Assembly: GCF_007655135.1 (NCBI RefSeq) | Contig: NC_045128.1 | Coordinates: 38,763,885 to 38,827,884 of the forward strand | Origin: Punica granatum | Lineage: Eukaryota; Streptophyta; Magnoliopsida; Myrtales; Lythraceae | Reading direction: 5' to 3' | DNA: 64,000 bases | In this document: positions 37,501-51,689 of the stretch, piece after piece | How positions within the stretch are numbered: the first letter of the stretch is position 1 | Layout: each line of letters opens with the position of its first letter | Position numbers and translations under genes: made by a program | Notes under the pieces: model-generated | What the model saw: the letters and a program-made list of their open reading frames with translations, nothing else | What the model was told of the DNA's origin: nothing | Database searches by the model: none

Positions 37501-40070
37501 TTTTGAAAAAAAACATTTTATGCTGTTATATATTTAAAGAAACAGAGTTTATTTGAACTATTCATTTTCTTGGATGATGTTGGAGCTAGCTGTGACATTT
37601 ATCTTAAGAATAAAGGATGCTGCACTAACCACGTAACTCTGTTTTTGCTACAATATACGGAAAGCTTATCAGATATGTGGCAAAAACTATATCCCTGGAT
37701 ATAAATCGCATTTTTATTATGCATGTTGCTATTAACATAACTACACCATTCTGTGCCGAGACTTTGCTCAATGAGATAATCGGCACCAAATATATGTCTA
37801 GCCCAATTTTATTATGAAAACAGACAGTTTGAGAGAATGGGGAGGCCGCAGAAGAGGGAGAGAGAGCACCATAAAATATACAGAGTAGACCGAGAATAGA
37901 GTATGTCAGATACTGAAATGCGCTCGCAACAACTCAGCATACATACATCATTCTTGCAAGATAATAAAATAATCACAGTACAGGAATCTGTTTCTAAGAT
38001 CCTCTGCTCACAAAATCCAAAACAGAACTTACATGCTTCAAAACATCAGTGACTTCATATTCATACCCTCCTGCATGCTCCACTTGTCTCAGATTATAAT
38101 CGATCCAAACCAAGAGTGCTTCAGCAAGATGCATCTCACTGTACCAAAAAACAAATGTGAGACAATAATGTACATGTAATTGCACAGAGAAACTCGGATA
38201 TCATCACCTGACCTGTCCAATGTCAGCTGAGGGTGCTCTAAACAGGAAACTAACATTGTGTATGGTATATCAACAAAGTATTGGCTAGATGCTGCATACA
38301 TCTGCAAGAAACAACCCACCGTAAAAACTCAATGTCCCAAAGCAAGTGGATTCAATAGCGTCAGTACCAAATAAAGTTGTGATCATCTGGCAATAGGGAT
38401 GACTTTACTATCTCCACAATGAGAATTTCCATTGACTATTTCATAAACGAACAAACATAATGATGGGTATTGTAATTTTCTGGAAGTCCATGGAAAGTTT
38501 TCTCAAATACAGAGAGAAGGTGCAGAGATGTCGAAGTACTCACAAAATTTCTGGCAAGACAACTTGAAAATATCTCCCCAAGAAAATGAAGTGCTGCAAA
38601 ATATACAAAAACATTCAATTGACCATGACATCAGGAGCTACAATAGAGTTATGCCTAAAGCATGCGTCAAGCACTTGCTTCAAGGTGAAGAATCCTCACC
38701 ATGCTGTGAACAGAACTTCCATATACGAATCAGATCATCTAACTGCATCTGATGTAGTCCAGTCTCCTTGGATGAAGCTACCTCAGAACACCAGTTTTCA
38801 CACTTTGCCAGTAGCGCCCAAATGCCAAAATAAAGGGAACCCTGTGGTCAAAATAAAATGCATCAAGAAAGCAATCCTAAAGGTCCAAGAAGAACCTAGG
38901 AAAACCTGTACATCAGGTTCTAACCCAAGAGCAATAATAGTCTGAGGATCATTCGGTTTTAAACAGGCCCCAATGAGCCACCGACACTCATGAACCTTGA
39001 AATATGTCAACTCTTTAGTACGGCCATTTTTTTCATATAAGCTCAGGGGAATTAGCAAATGCCCCATCTGAAATAGAGGGTAATAATTGCACTTCGCAGA
39101 GTAGCATTTGGATTCATGTTATAAATATTTCATTTTTGGCAGGAGGGCCCAATGTGGGGCACTAAGTTATTAACATTGTTTGAAGAGCACTCTGTAATCT
39201 CGAGCAACCAAGCAAGCACTCACTTATCCAAATTTCAAGCAAGTATACATTACTCATGGGTAATGGGTTAGAAACAAGCTGCTAGATGTACCACTAAAAC
39301 AATCGCTTCTTCAAAAGACAAAGCACCGACCTCGAGAAGAGGAAGCAAAGTCTTTGCTGAAATGTCCAAAGGACAACCGAAAACATATTTAAGAGCACCA
39401 ATGAAGCTCTCCAGGCTCCACTCGATCGAGATGTGCCCCTGACGTGACTCGCTGCAGATTTGAAAGAAGATCACGGGATTTATTGACAGGAAGATGAACA
39501 TTATTGGATACAAATAACAGAGGCAGCAAATTCTCATAAAAATCATTATCCCATCACCAAGTTAAATGGAAGTTTTGAGCTCCTTCATCGACGAGAACCA
39601 TCGCTGGTGCTTTTAGTTAGTCAGTATAACCTCATCAAGTTATACAAAATGCAGCAAAGCTAACCTGAAGCTCCCACCGAGCAAACCATCGAAGTAAGAA
39701 GACTCTTCAATCAACCTGCAAGCAAGACCAGAACTTTTCAAATCATTCACAACTCAACTTTTAACATAATCTCTGGACAGAATTTATCCATTTTCCAATC
39801 ACTTTCTTCATCGTCTTAAAGAGAACCAATGGCGGCATTTGAGAACTTGCCTCCTGCGGTCCGCTTTGATCCTGACGGTACGGTGATGGAGCAGGGCGGA
39901 CGGTTCCCAGCTGCGGAGGTCGTCGGTCGAGAGCAGAAGTTCTCCGTGTGAAGACTCGGTTTCAAGCTGATCTTCCCCAGGATTGCTGCAGACGAGGATG
40001 ACGAAGTGGCCGTCGTCTGAGCTCGAAGTCGACGCCATTGAATCTAATGAAACTGGGAGAGCTAGAAAGA
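31558..40070 (-). repeat. Segmental duplication, unit B (FBL11-B block)
   Basis: Second copy of the block described at 15972-23610, in the same orientation. The introns align with many small indels, and there is an extra stretch in intron 3 (about 38842-39330) and intron 14 (about 33987-34574) relative to unit A. Confidence 0.85.
31894..40038 (-). CDS. FBL11: BTB/POZ-LRR protein FBL11, copy B
   Basis: Second complete FBL11-type gene. Exons in coding order: 39851-40038, 39665-39715, 39331-39451, 38700-38841, 38544-38593, 38213-38301, 38033-38138, 37364-37400, 37119-37267, 36186-36744, 35746-36030, 35017-35162, 34575-34922, 33743-33986, 33382-33437, 32923-33003, 32516-32560, 32342-32410, 31894-32067. 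The sum is 2940 nt, 979 aa plus TAG. Seventeen of 19 exon lengths equal those of copy A; only the first (+6 nt) and last (+12 nt) differ. BTB region: SSYFDGLLGGSF, IEWSLESFIGALKYVFG. LRRs: MVDLSGCPQMTS, LCYLNLKGC, SLCLRDTQLDDHALSGFPGS, LKILKARGCKNI, NLTELCLVGCKRLSS; C-terminus DLTRTVVKERL. Start ATG 40036-40038 (MASTSSSDDGHF). Intron 1 is GC-AG as in copy A. By eye exon 12 is about 83% identical at protein level between copies. No in-frame stop seen, so both look functional. Confidence 0.92.
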
Positions 40071-40074
40071 GCAA

Positions 40075-41290
40075 TGTTGCTCCAGTATCTGAGAAAGGTA
40101 ACGACATATTTTAGTGTTTTTTTTTAAAATTTATTTATTTAAAAAAAAAAAAAGGATGGATGAATGAGTAGAGAAAATTCCCAACTTGTCATAATTTCCA
40201 TTTCATTTGTTCAACTTTTATTTTATTTTATTTTCTGGCTGAATCTAACTTTTAAATGTTTATTACATTACATATAGATCTACGGTTCGAAAAATCATAT
40301 GCTTATCAAAAATTTGTGAATATCGTATAATTTGTGAATTAAAATGTGAATTTTTTAATTAATATGTGAATATATTTTTTCACGTCACGTAACGAAATAT
40401 ACCAAAAAATTATAGCCCAATTGAAACTGATGGGCCTACAAACCCGGACACGTCTAGCAGCTGGCTGACGTGCAATTATTTATTTATCATATGAAACGGA
40501 TCTCGGGTCGGAGAGTGTGAACACGAAAATATTCCCGTCCCCCCCACGGTGACCCGTTTGTCTGAACAGTTGGATAATAAATCTGATAATAACGGGCCAT
40601 TTCATCAACAATGACGTCACCAAATAGGATGTGGGAAGCTGTGTTTTAATTGTGCACGAATGCTGTTTGAATCTTGCCCGAATACAAAGACAGATTCTAA
40701 ATTTAATTTCCCGTATTGGGTATGTTTTTCAATTCATGCATATCTATATCCACCTTAATACTGCAATACATGTGCGGAAACCTACCATATAATTTATGTG
40801 AATAAAGCTTGAATATTCAACTGGTGTCGAGGCCATTCCAAAAACTTCATTCCGTGTAGCACAAGCAAATATTCATTAGCTACGGAATGCGGTAGTATGT
40901 ACTTTTTGCAGGTAAAATTAAGAGCTTGTTCATAAAACTAAGGAATGAATATACTTAGCGGGCCGCAAGATTTACGCACATCCGACGGTGGGAGATCCGT
41001 GTCACGACGGAGTCATATTAGTAAAATTCTATAATTCAGTCGGAATTACTATAATGAAATCCATTAAAATAAAAATATTACCAAAATTAGACTTTTCTTT
41101 TTCATTTTTCCTTTTCTTTATTTATAACATATTATCACGGTCTACTCTACGGTCGGAAAACGGCAATGGGAGGGAGATGCTATGCTGCATGATGGACCAC
41201 GTAGGCTCACCTGCATCGCGAACACTTCAGTCGATGTTGATCTCTACGACGTCGGAAAGGTACCCAGTCAGCAAGATGAACGGCTCTGAA
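40075..41290. other. Intergenic region between divergent FBL11-B and MDHAR
   Basis: Shared upstream space of two head-to-head genes. It contains T-rich and AT-rich DNA; nothing is recognised as coding. The frame at 40988-41398 overlaps the MDHAR promoter and looks spurious. Confidence 0.45.
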
Positions 41291-41400
41291 TCAGACACGT
41301 GGCATATTCCTTTCACACTGTTTACCATATGGTCAGCCAATGAAGAGCAACCTCAGTGGCCCTATAAATATCTGACAGGGCGATCTTCCTGTAGCTAAAA
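41291..41400 (+). promoter_or_regulatory. MDHAR core promoter: G-box, CCAAT, TATA
   Basis: CACGTG lies at 41296-41301 in GACACGTGGC (also an ABRE-type ACGTGGC), CCAAT at 41337-41341, and a good TATA box CTATAAATA at 41362-41370. Spacing to the start codon at 41506 leaves a leader of about 105 bp if transcription starts near 41400. G-box/ABRE content fits a redox-stress gene; regulation is inferred. Confidence 0.6.
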
Positions 41401-41505
41401 ACAAATCGCCGTTATCGCATTCTCCATTTCGTCAAGCGGTCTCGGGGAGCAAAAGGCCGAAAAGCAGGAAGTTTCTGGATCGATCGAGCTAGAGGCAGTG
41501 AAACA

Positions 41506-44915
<3,410 letters not shown>

Positions 44916-45267
44916 ACCTCGGGGAGTTGCATGGAATCACCGTTTGTGTCCATACAAGCTCAATACTAAGTAATAAGAAGAGTGATTCTAGCTTTGCATT
45001 GGCTGTTCGCTTGTTTAGATTGTCACTTCTTTCAAGTAAATTCTGGCACTCGGTTTTGTAAGTTGCTCTGCCGATAACTATTTATTGTTAATTGCTAATC
45101 CACGAGATGCAATCATAAGCTTTTGGTCTAGTATTCCCAGATGACACCACTCAAATAGGGCCAAGTTGATTTCCAAAAGGGAAATAACTGCAACTGCATC
45201 GCGCACCAGAATGATGTGAACTTGACATTTCCGTATCTGGAGCTGTCAGGGGATGACATGAGAACGC

Positions 45268-45900
45268 CATTGCATGATGCTGGAATTGTATGACACCGCA
45301 TCGGGCAGTGTAATCTCCAAGCTAAATCAAACCAGCCGTGGAGTGTAACTAGCAAACTTCCAACTCAAGTCATATCAACTCAATGACGCACTTCATAAAA
45401 AGGGAAGCTTAGTGTGTGATTTTGAAGTTAAGTTAAATTATTTTAATTGAGTTGTAATGATTGTATTGTTGAATTATGAGAAAAAAATATGAAAAAGAAA
45501 TAAATAATTAAGAAAAAATAATGATTGTATTGTTGAATTGTAAAAAAAATAATAGATAGTTGAGAGAATTTAGTATTAAAAATTGAATTAAATGATTAAA
45601 AAATTAAAGAAAAAGAAAAAAATAATAATTGTATTATTGATTTTTATTGAGTGGTGAATAGAATTAAAATTAGAGTTCAAATTTTGATTGCAAAACCAAA
45701 TGGGTTGTTAACATTTTTCAAATCAGAGTTATTCCCGTAGCTACTCAGCCGTTGCTTACTGCAGAAAGTGCGGGAATCATATGACATGCATCATGCAGTG
45801 TAATTTCCAAGCCAAATTAAATCAATGAATGTGCAGTGTAACTAACAAACTTCCAACCCAAATCAAATCAATGACGCTCCGGATAGAAAGGAAGCTTTGT
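45268..45900. repeat. Local direct repeat of about 130 bp flanking a MITE
   Basis: The segments at about 45268-45408 and 45757-45896 share GCAGTGTAAT(C/T)TCCAAGC, AGTGTAACTA(G/A)CAAACTTCCAAC, TCAATGACGC and an AAAGGGAAGCTT / AAAGGAAGCTT end. The Tourist-like MITE (45412-45707) sits between them, starting right after the first copy. They lie downstream of both MDHAR and RPP2 (tail-to-tail). No coding sequence. Confidence 0.7.
45412..45707. mobile_element. Tourist-like MITE, same family as 6734-7050
   Basis: Flanked by TTA at 45409-45411 and 45708-45710. The interior matches the 6734-7050 element closely: AATGATTGTATTGTTGAATT, GAGAAAAAAATATGAAAAAG, AGTTGAGAGAATTTAGTATT and AAAAATTGAATTAAATG occur in the same order. 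The ends are more decayed (GTGTGTGATTTTGAAG at the left). No open frame. Confidence 0.8.
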
Positions 45901-46064
45901 ATTCCAAATAGAACATTCTATGTGGGAGCATTTTCAATCAGAGTCATTTCCATTGCTACTCAAAGGAAGTTCTCACCAAATTGCCAAAATCTGCATACTT
46001 CTAGGGAACAAAAATATGTTAAGCAACCCATTGATTCAAACATGACATGAAGCAGACCGCCCGC

Positions 46065-47008
46065 TTAATCGAACAAGCTGAAACCCATATCCTGCATTTG
46101 ACAAAAGAAAAATCCAAGTTAACATCTATGAGGCCATGTAAGGTACTATATATGCCAAGGAGAACCCTACGGAAGAAAAGAAAATGCTTTCTAGCTCGAC
46201 AAGAAAGAGGCATTACTAGCCAGATAATAAATAATAAGAGGCCAAAATAAATCGAAGAACAATGTAAACTCACATCGTCTGATTCTTCTTTCTCCTCAAC
46301 TTTCTCTTCCTTCTTCGGTTCAGCTGCACCAGATGCAGCAGCTGGGGACCCACCTGCAGCTGCTGCAACAGCAACTGCACCACCACCGCCACCACAAGGC
46401 ACTGAGGCGAGTTTCTCCCTCCCAGCAGCAATGAGTTCCGTGATATCTTTACCCTTCACTTCAGATAGAAGTAGTTCGATCCTGTCATCATCAGCCTCAG
46501 CCCCAACTGCAAACATGAGCAGAGTCAGTGGAAGACACAACACATTTTCCTGGACGAACAATCATCCAATATTAAACGGGCAAAAAACGCCAATTCCCAG
46601 CCTTACTTAATAGCTTCAGGCTGCAATTACACTAATGCGAAAACAAACCAAGCAATGCCTAGTCGATACAAAACAGCAGTAGAAAATCTCAATTACTGTT
46701 TATCAAGCGGAGCAGAAACAACCAGGCTGTCCCGAGTACAGCATTCCCAATAGAGCAATTCCTCAGGACAAGTTTTAGTTATCGGTTTCGGGATCACTAA
46801 CAATGAACTGCATCATGTTCACGGACAAGGCTACCGGTAACTTCGGAAGCTAACCACAAAAGTCAAACACAAAGGAAAGGTAATTGTACAATGCAGGAAC
46901 AAACGGAGGAGAAGAATTACCAGAGCCGAGGATGCCCTTCAGATCATCAGCCGAAGGAGTGGTGTTCCCTCCCAAAACGGCCAACAGATAAGCAGCTACC
47001 ACCTTCAT
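46065..47008 (-). CDS. RPP2: 60S acidic ribosomal protein P2
   Basis: Stalk protein of the large ribosomal subunit that pairs with P1 and helps recruit elongation factors. Three coding exons: 46921-47008, 46274-46506, 46065-46091; 348 nt, 115 aa. It starts [20 protein letters not shown], continues [20 protein letters not shown] and ends in an Ala/Gly-rich hinge, then acidic [15 protein letters not shown] and the hallmark DMGFSLFD terminus, which is encoded alone by the 27-nt last exon. The ATG at 47006-47008 lies 2 nt after an acceptor; a 5'UTR intron (about 47011-47107, GT-AG) precedes it. Length and both termini are typical of P2. Confidence 0.96.
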
Positions 47009-47107
47009 CTCTGTCTGAGAACACAAAAGCCCAAGAATCAGAAATGCAATGTCTTCCGAGTACACGATATTTGCGTTTATTGTGATGAAAGTCGTAGCAT
47101 TTGATAC

Positions 47108-47255
47108 CTATAACCACGAGCTCGACAATGAACAAGCACTGCAGATCTGAGCTGACTGACTGCCGGGAAGAAATCGCCGACTAAGTGAAGATCCGGAGAA
47201 ACAAGACTACTTAGGGTTTATGCCGCATATATACCTCAGCTCTCTAGGGTTTCAG
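47108..47255 (-). promoter_or_regulatory. RPP2 leader and promoter with telo-boxes and TATA
   Basis: On the minus strand, AAACCCTAA (telo-box) lies at 47211-47219 and a second AAACCCTAGA at 47243-47252. A TATATATG TATA-like box lies between them (about 47226-47235). Telo-boxes near the start site are a known hallmark of plant ribosomal-protein and translation genes. The leader exon would run from about 47205 to a GTATCA donor at 47107. Confidence 0.7.
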
Positions 47256-49374
47256 TCCAGATCAGATCTCCATTTTCGGACTCCGAAAGCTCTGTGGACG
47301 AACTCTGGCCTCTGCATGGATTGGGCTTCATGGTGGGCCTCGTGGTTTTGGGCCTAACTACGTTTCATTCCCCTCCTCGACCAAATGTTTCTTCCTTTTT
47401 TTTTTTTTTTTTAACCTCAAAAGAATGAGATCCTTAATTCAATACTCATTTTCGAGTTTGCTATATTTATTTGCACAAGGGACATCAGCGCTATATTAGT
47501 TGCAAATTGCCTTTAGAGTGTTTGCCTTCGAATGACTGTAGAAAGAGAAAAAAGAAACTCGAGGTTTTCACCGCAAGCAGCAAGACAAATTTTGGCAACT
47601 AAACGAATTAATACTCATGATAACAATTAAATGAATTATTTGATTCTAAAATCAGAAAGATTATCTAAATAGTCGTGAAGTTACTATATATAAGTCGATC
47701 TATATCGATGAAAAGATTTTTCGGTAGGTATATGGATGAAAAAGTTAATCGCGGACTAACAAATAAAATCCGAACCTCAGCAGCAGTGTATCATGCATAT
47801 ATGATAGTAGATTAATCCTTTATCCAATGACATATTTATCAACTCAAAAATACTAAATTCTCCTAACTGGTCTGCCTAAAAACCCCCAAATTCAAAATCA
47901 CACTTTCATCTATTGAATAGTTATTGATATTATGCAAACTATAGCACATACCATCGTGAATCAAATTTTTTTTTTGTTACAAAAAAGGCCCGATACCTAG
48001 TATAATAAAAAATAAATCTTAAATGACTAATAAAAGAGTAAGGGTAGTTCTACTAAATATCGTCAGTGAAATTTTAAATTAATTATTGAGAAGATATATA
48101 ACAACACCTTTATTGAGTTATTCTCCACTTTTTCATAGTAACAGTAATAATATATACGCCCTCTTCTCATGGAATTTTTTTTTTGCGCCTGTTAAGTCTT
48201 TGTTTTGTCTTCTCATCCCATGCATGGATTTCCCGGTGTATGTATGTGTTTTTTTGTCCGTATCCTCGTTGGATTGCATGCATATGAAATATACACACTT
48301 TGACCTTTTTCCTTCTTCTTTTTTTTTTCCTAAAAAGGAAATTGATATTAATCACCTGCTTGATCCATTATCGTATTTGGTTGGCCGTGGCGACCTGAAG
48401 TTTGATCCAATTTTGTTTTTGTTTTCTGTTGATATTTAAATGTCGTGTGGAAAAATAAAATCATAAATTTATGAGAGTGGGTATCACAATCTATTAATTT
48501 GACTTTTTGCATTGAAAATCGATTCAATAATTTATAAGTCCAGTAAAAAATTTATATAATATCTAAGCGAGCTATACTTTTATACTCTCATGCGGGATCA
48601 CATCATACCTAATACCAAGGCAACCAAAGTACGGCTCGTCTTAGTTGAAGGCCCTATGGACTCGTTGCTAGTTCATCTAGTTTAAAAAAATCTGAAGGCG
48701 GTATTCATAGTTGGTTTCTCTTTCTCATGCGAGTACGAAAGAAAATGTCGAGTTTGTGGCTAGTTTTCGAGGGCGGGTATCTAAATCTAGGAAGTATGTG
48801 AAGGTGAAATGTCAAGTCGCACGATATCACTTCAAGGCAAATCTAGAGAGTTATATCCTATAGAAAAAAATAAAAGAAAAAATCACAAATTTATAAAAGA
48901 TTCGGACAGTTTTTAAATTAATAATCAATTCAATAACTTATACGTCAAGAAGATTTTTTATATTTTCGGCGTACAGACAGGACAAATCCAAAATAGAGAA
49001 TAGTAGTGATTGATGCTTTTATTTATGTCTTTTTCTATTTTTCATTTTTCTATTATTTTGGTGATTAATATGGCTCACGCAATTTTGTCCACATGCCCCA
49101 TACGGCCGTGACATGTAAACTAAATCTTCCCTATTTATTTGCCACGAGAAGCATGTCTGGGAATAATTTTATTTTTCCATGGAGAACGAGGCCGCTACAT
49201 AAGGGGGGCAAAAAACCAAGGAAATGAAAGGAAATTATAGAAATACAAAGTTCGCCGTTCATTTGTAACATCAATCGTCATTTTTAAGAGTTATCAGGCA
49301 ATACAATTTGTAATGAACTTTAATTTTTCATTTAATTTCTTTACCTGTAAAATTATGCATCATTTTCACTACTA
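47256..49374. other. AT-rich intergenic DNA, no gene seen
   Basis: No exon-like blocks. An imperfect direct repeat of an AAATCATAAATTTAT / AAATCACAAATTTAT segment with CAATTCAATAA...TTATA(A/C)GTC occurs near 48462-48560 and 48883-48950, probably transposon debris. The frame at 48086-48439 is T-rich and not protein-like. Confidence 0.5.
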
Positions 49375-49568
49375 AATAAAAAAGAGAAAACTATCAAATT
49401 GATCATGAGGTTGTCAAAAACCTCTGATATGATACATGAGAATTTTTTGCCTTCTATCGAATATATCAAGTTCTATTCCGTCTATCAAATTTACTCATCG
49501 TTAAGTTGCTTAGACGGAATTGTGACATGAAATCCCATGCGGCTTTAACGGCACGAGGTAAACAATAA

Positions 49569-49813
49569 GGGGCCGTTTGGATTCAGAGTTAAAGTTACTT
49601 TGATTTTGATTTTGATTTTGATTGTGGAAAAGGACAAATAAGATGTGATTATAAATTTGACTTGGGAAACGTATGTTTCTGTTGTGTAGTGTGTTGAGTT
49701 AAAGTTAAAGTTAAAATTTTTGAATTGGGAAATATGTATTTTTGTTGTGTAGTGTGTTGAGTTAAAGTTAAAGTTAAAGTTAAAATCAGTTAACTCTCAA
49801 TCCAAACGGGGCC
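49569..49813. mobile_element. Tourist/PIF-Harbinger MITE nested in the MULE
   Basis: A 245-bp element flanked by TAA (49566-49568 and 49814-49816). The termini are GGGGCCGTTTGGATTCAGAG and, reverse-complemented, GGCCCCGTTTGGATTGAGAG, near-perfect inverted repeats. The interior carries two direct copies of a TTTTTGTTGTGTAGTGTGTT / GAGTTAAAGTTAAAGTTAAA module. It is located just inside the left TIR of the MULE and is therefore younger than that element. Confidence 0.9.
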
Positions 49814-51689
49814 TAAAATTTTAAAAAGCTGAGATAACGATGTTTGTTTCTCTATATCCCCAAAATTCCCAAAAAAGTGAGAGTAGAATCCTAAATCCGA
49901 AATTGAAGCCAATTGCATCAACGATTTGGGGCTTCGATTTTGTGATTGCAAGGTCAATAATATCAATCCTTACCTCGTCTTTGCAATTTCATTGTCGCAA
50001 TTGCATTGTGAGGTCATTGCAGAAGAATATGTGGCCTTATTTTGTATAGATTGTAGAAGACTTTTCTGCCCTATTTGATTGCAGTATAGCCAATGTTCAT
50101 TGCAGGAGAATAGCTTGTGTGTTGGCAGACTCAAGGGTAGTCTAATTGGTGGAATCACTGGGGTTGGATTGACCAAATTCCCTCGACTTCAACTCAGAGT
50201 GCAAGAGCATTAATCAATCATTGGAACAAAGAATTAAATGGTAATTGAAGAGGAAGAATGCAAAATAAACTGAGGCATGTGTGTCGGATTTCGAGCAAAA
50301 TGGTTGTCGTGTTGGTTTTGTTGTGGAAAAAGAAAGGGTGTAAGTTTGGTTAATTTGATACATTGTGACAATGTGTTTGTTATGTAGCATTATATGAGAG
50401 GTTAATACTTGGTTTTTGTTTTATCGTAGTGAGAATTTGATGCACCTGCTCATAATGTTAAAGACTTCTATGAAGGTGATTGTAATCAAGCAAATAAGAA
50501 CGGAAAAATTACATCTTCGTTGCACTTGAAATTGACTTTGTCACTATTTACTATAACCCAAAACCAAAAGATAGAAAAATGTCACAAAAAATCCTGAAAG
50601 AGGAATGAACTGAAATAATCATAGTAAAACATATAGAGATTGTTGCCCCAGCCATCTAGACAGAAACCGGTAGACAAAATGCCACCAAAAGCAAGTCACA
50701 AAACACTGAGTATGTTCATGAGTAGACATTCTACATTTGTATACCAACTATTTTGGAAGTGTTCATAAATAGACATTCTACTACCCTACACCAACCATCC
50801 AAAGAATGTTCATAAGTAGACATTCTACTAACCTGCACCAACCATATTCTATCAGTCATTCTCTCAAAAAACAAGTTATAAAGTTTACCAAATCTTCCTA
50901 AGTTAACATTTTACTGCCTGGGTTTCGTAGTTGGGACATTGGAGGATTGTTGAAATATAAAAACTTGGTTGCTTGTCCCTGTCCCAATCTGAGTGTTCTA
51001 TTGCTGCTTGACCATCCTGCTAGCGTTTAGATTTGTTGCAACCAATACATCAGTAGTGATACATGGTTTTCCTCTAAGTTGACCAGGAGGTACCGGAATA
51101 AGTAATGGAGGGATTTAAATATGTGCCTCCGCTAGGGAAGTATGAAAACCTAGAGGATATGACATTTGCTCATTTCCTTGCACAAAAATAAGTAAAATGT
51201 TTATAGGTATATCTTTTATTAAACTCCATATGATAGAAGATAATGTACATGCCTTATCATGTTCAACTTGGGTTGCTAACTTAATTTTTATTCTTTGAGA
51301 GGTTGCACGAGCAGATCCACGCTTTCTGTTTCTTTGCACACATGTTACAAGCATAACCACATTACATTACAAGCCCAAACAGCTATAAGATGTAAACTCA
51401 AATACACCAAAATGCAAAATTACCTTTATATGGGCCTGATTATGTGGGGCTTCACATGCAGAAGACATTGGGCCAGATCCATCCATTGTGTCTGGAACTA
51501 GGTTTAGGCGTGAACATGAAGTTGCTGCAATACTTACAGCATTAGAGCTGGGTCCACTTGTCTTTGCCTTATTTCCCTACAATAAATCACTACAATATCC
51601 ATAAGGCAAGCTTTATATTACAAATAAAAGACCCATACAACTTACAGATCCAATACTTGTACCTTTTGCTTCCTTGAGCTTGCAATAAC

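Noticed and set aside
40988..41398. 136-aa open frame upstream of MDHAR
   Set aside because: It covers the G-box, CCAAT and TATA elements of the MDHAR promoter and has no recognisable domain.
46019..46561. 180-aa minus-strand open frame over RPP2
   Set aside because: It is exon 2 of RPP2 extended through introns on both sides; the DMGFSLFD exon at 46065-46091 proves splicing.
48086..48439. 117-aa hydrophobic frame
   Set aside because: Composition is explained by a T-rich tract; no start context or domain.
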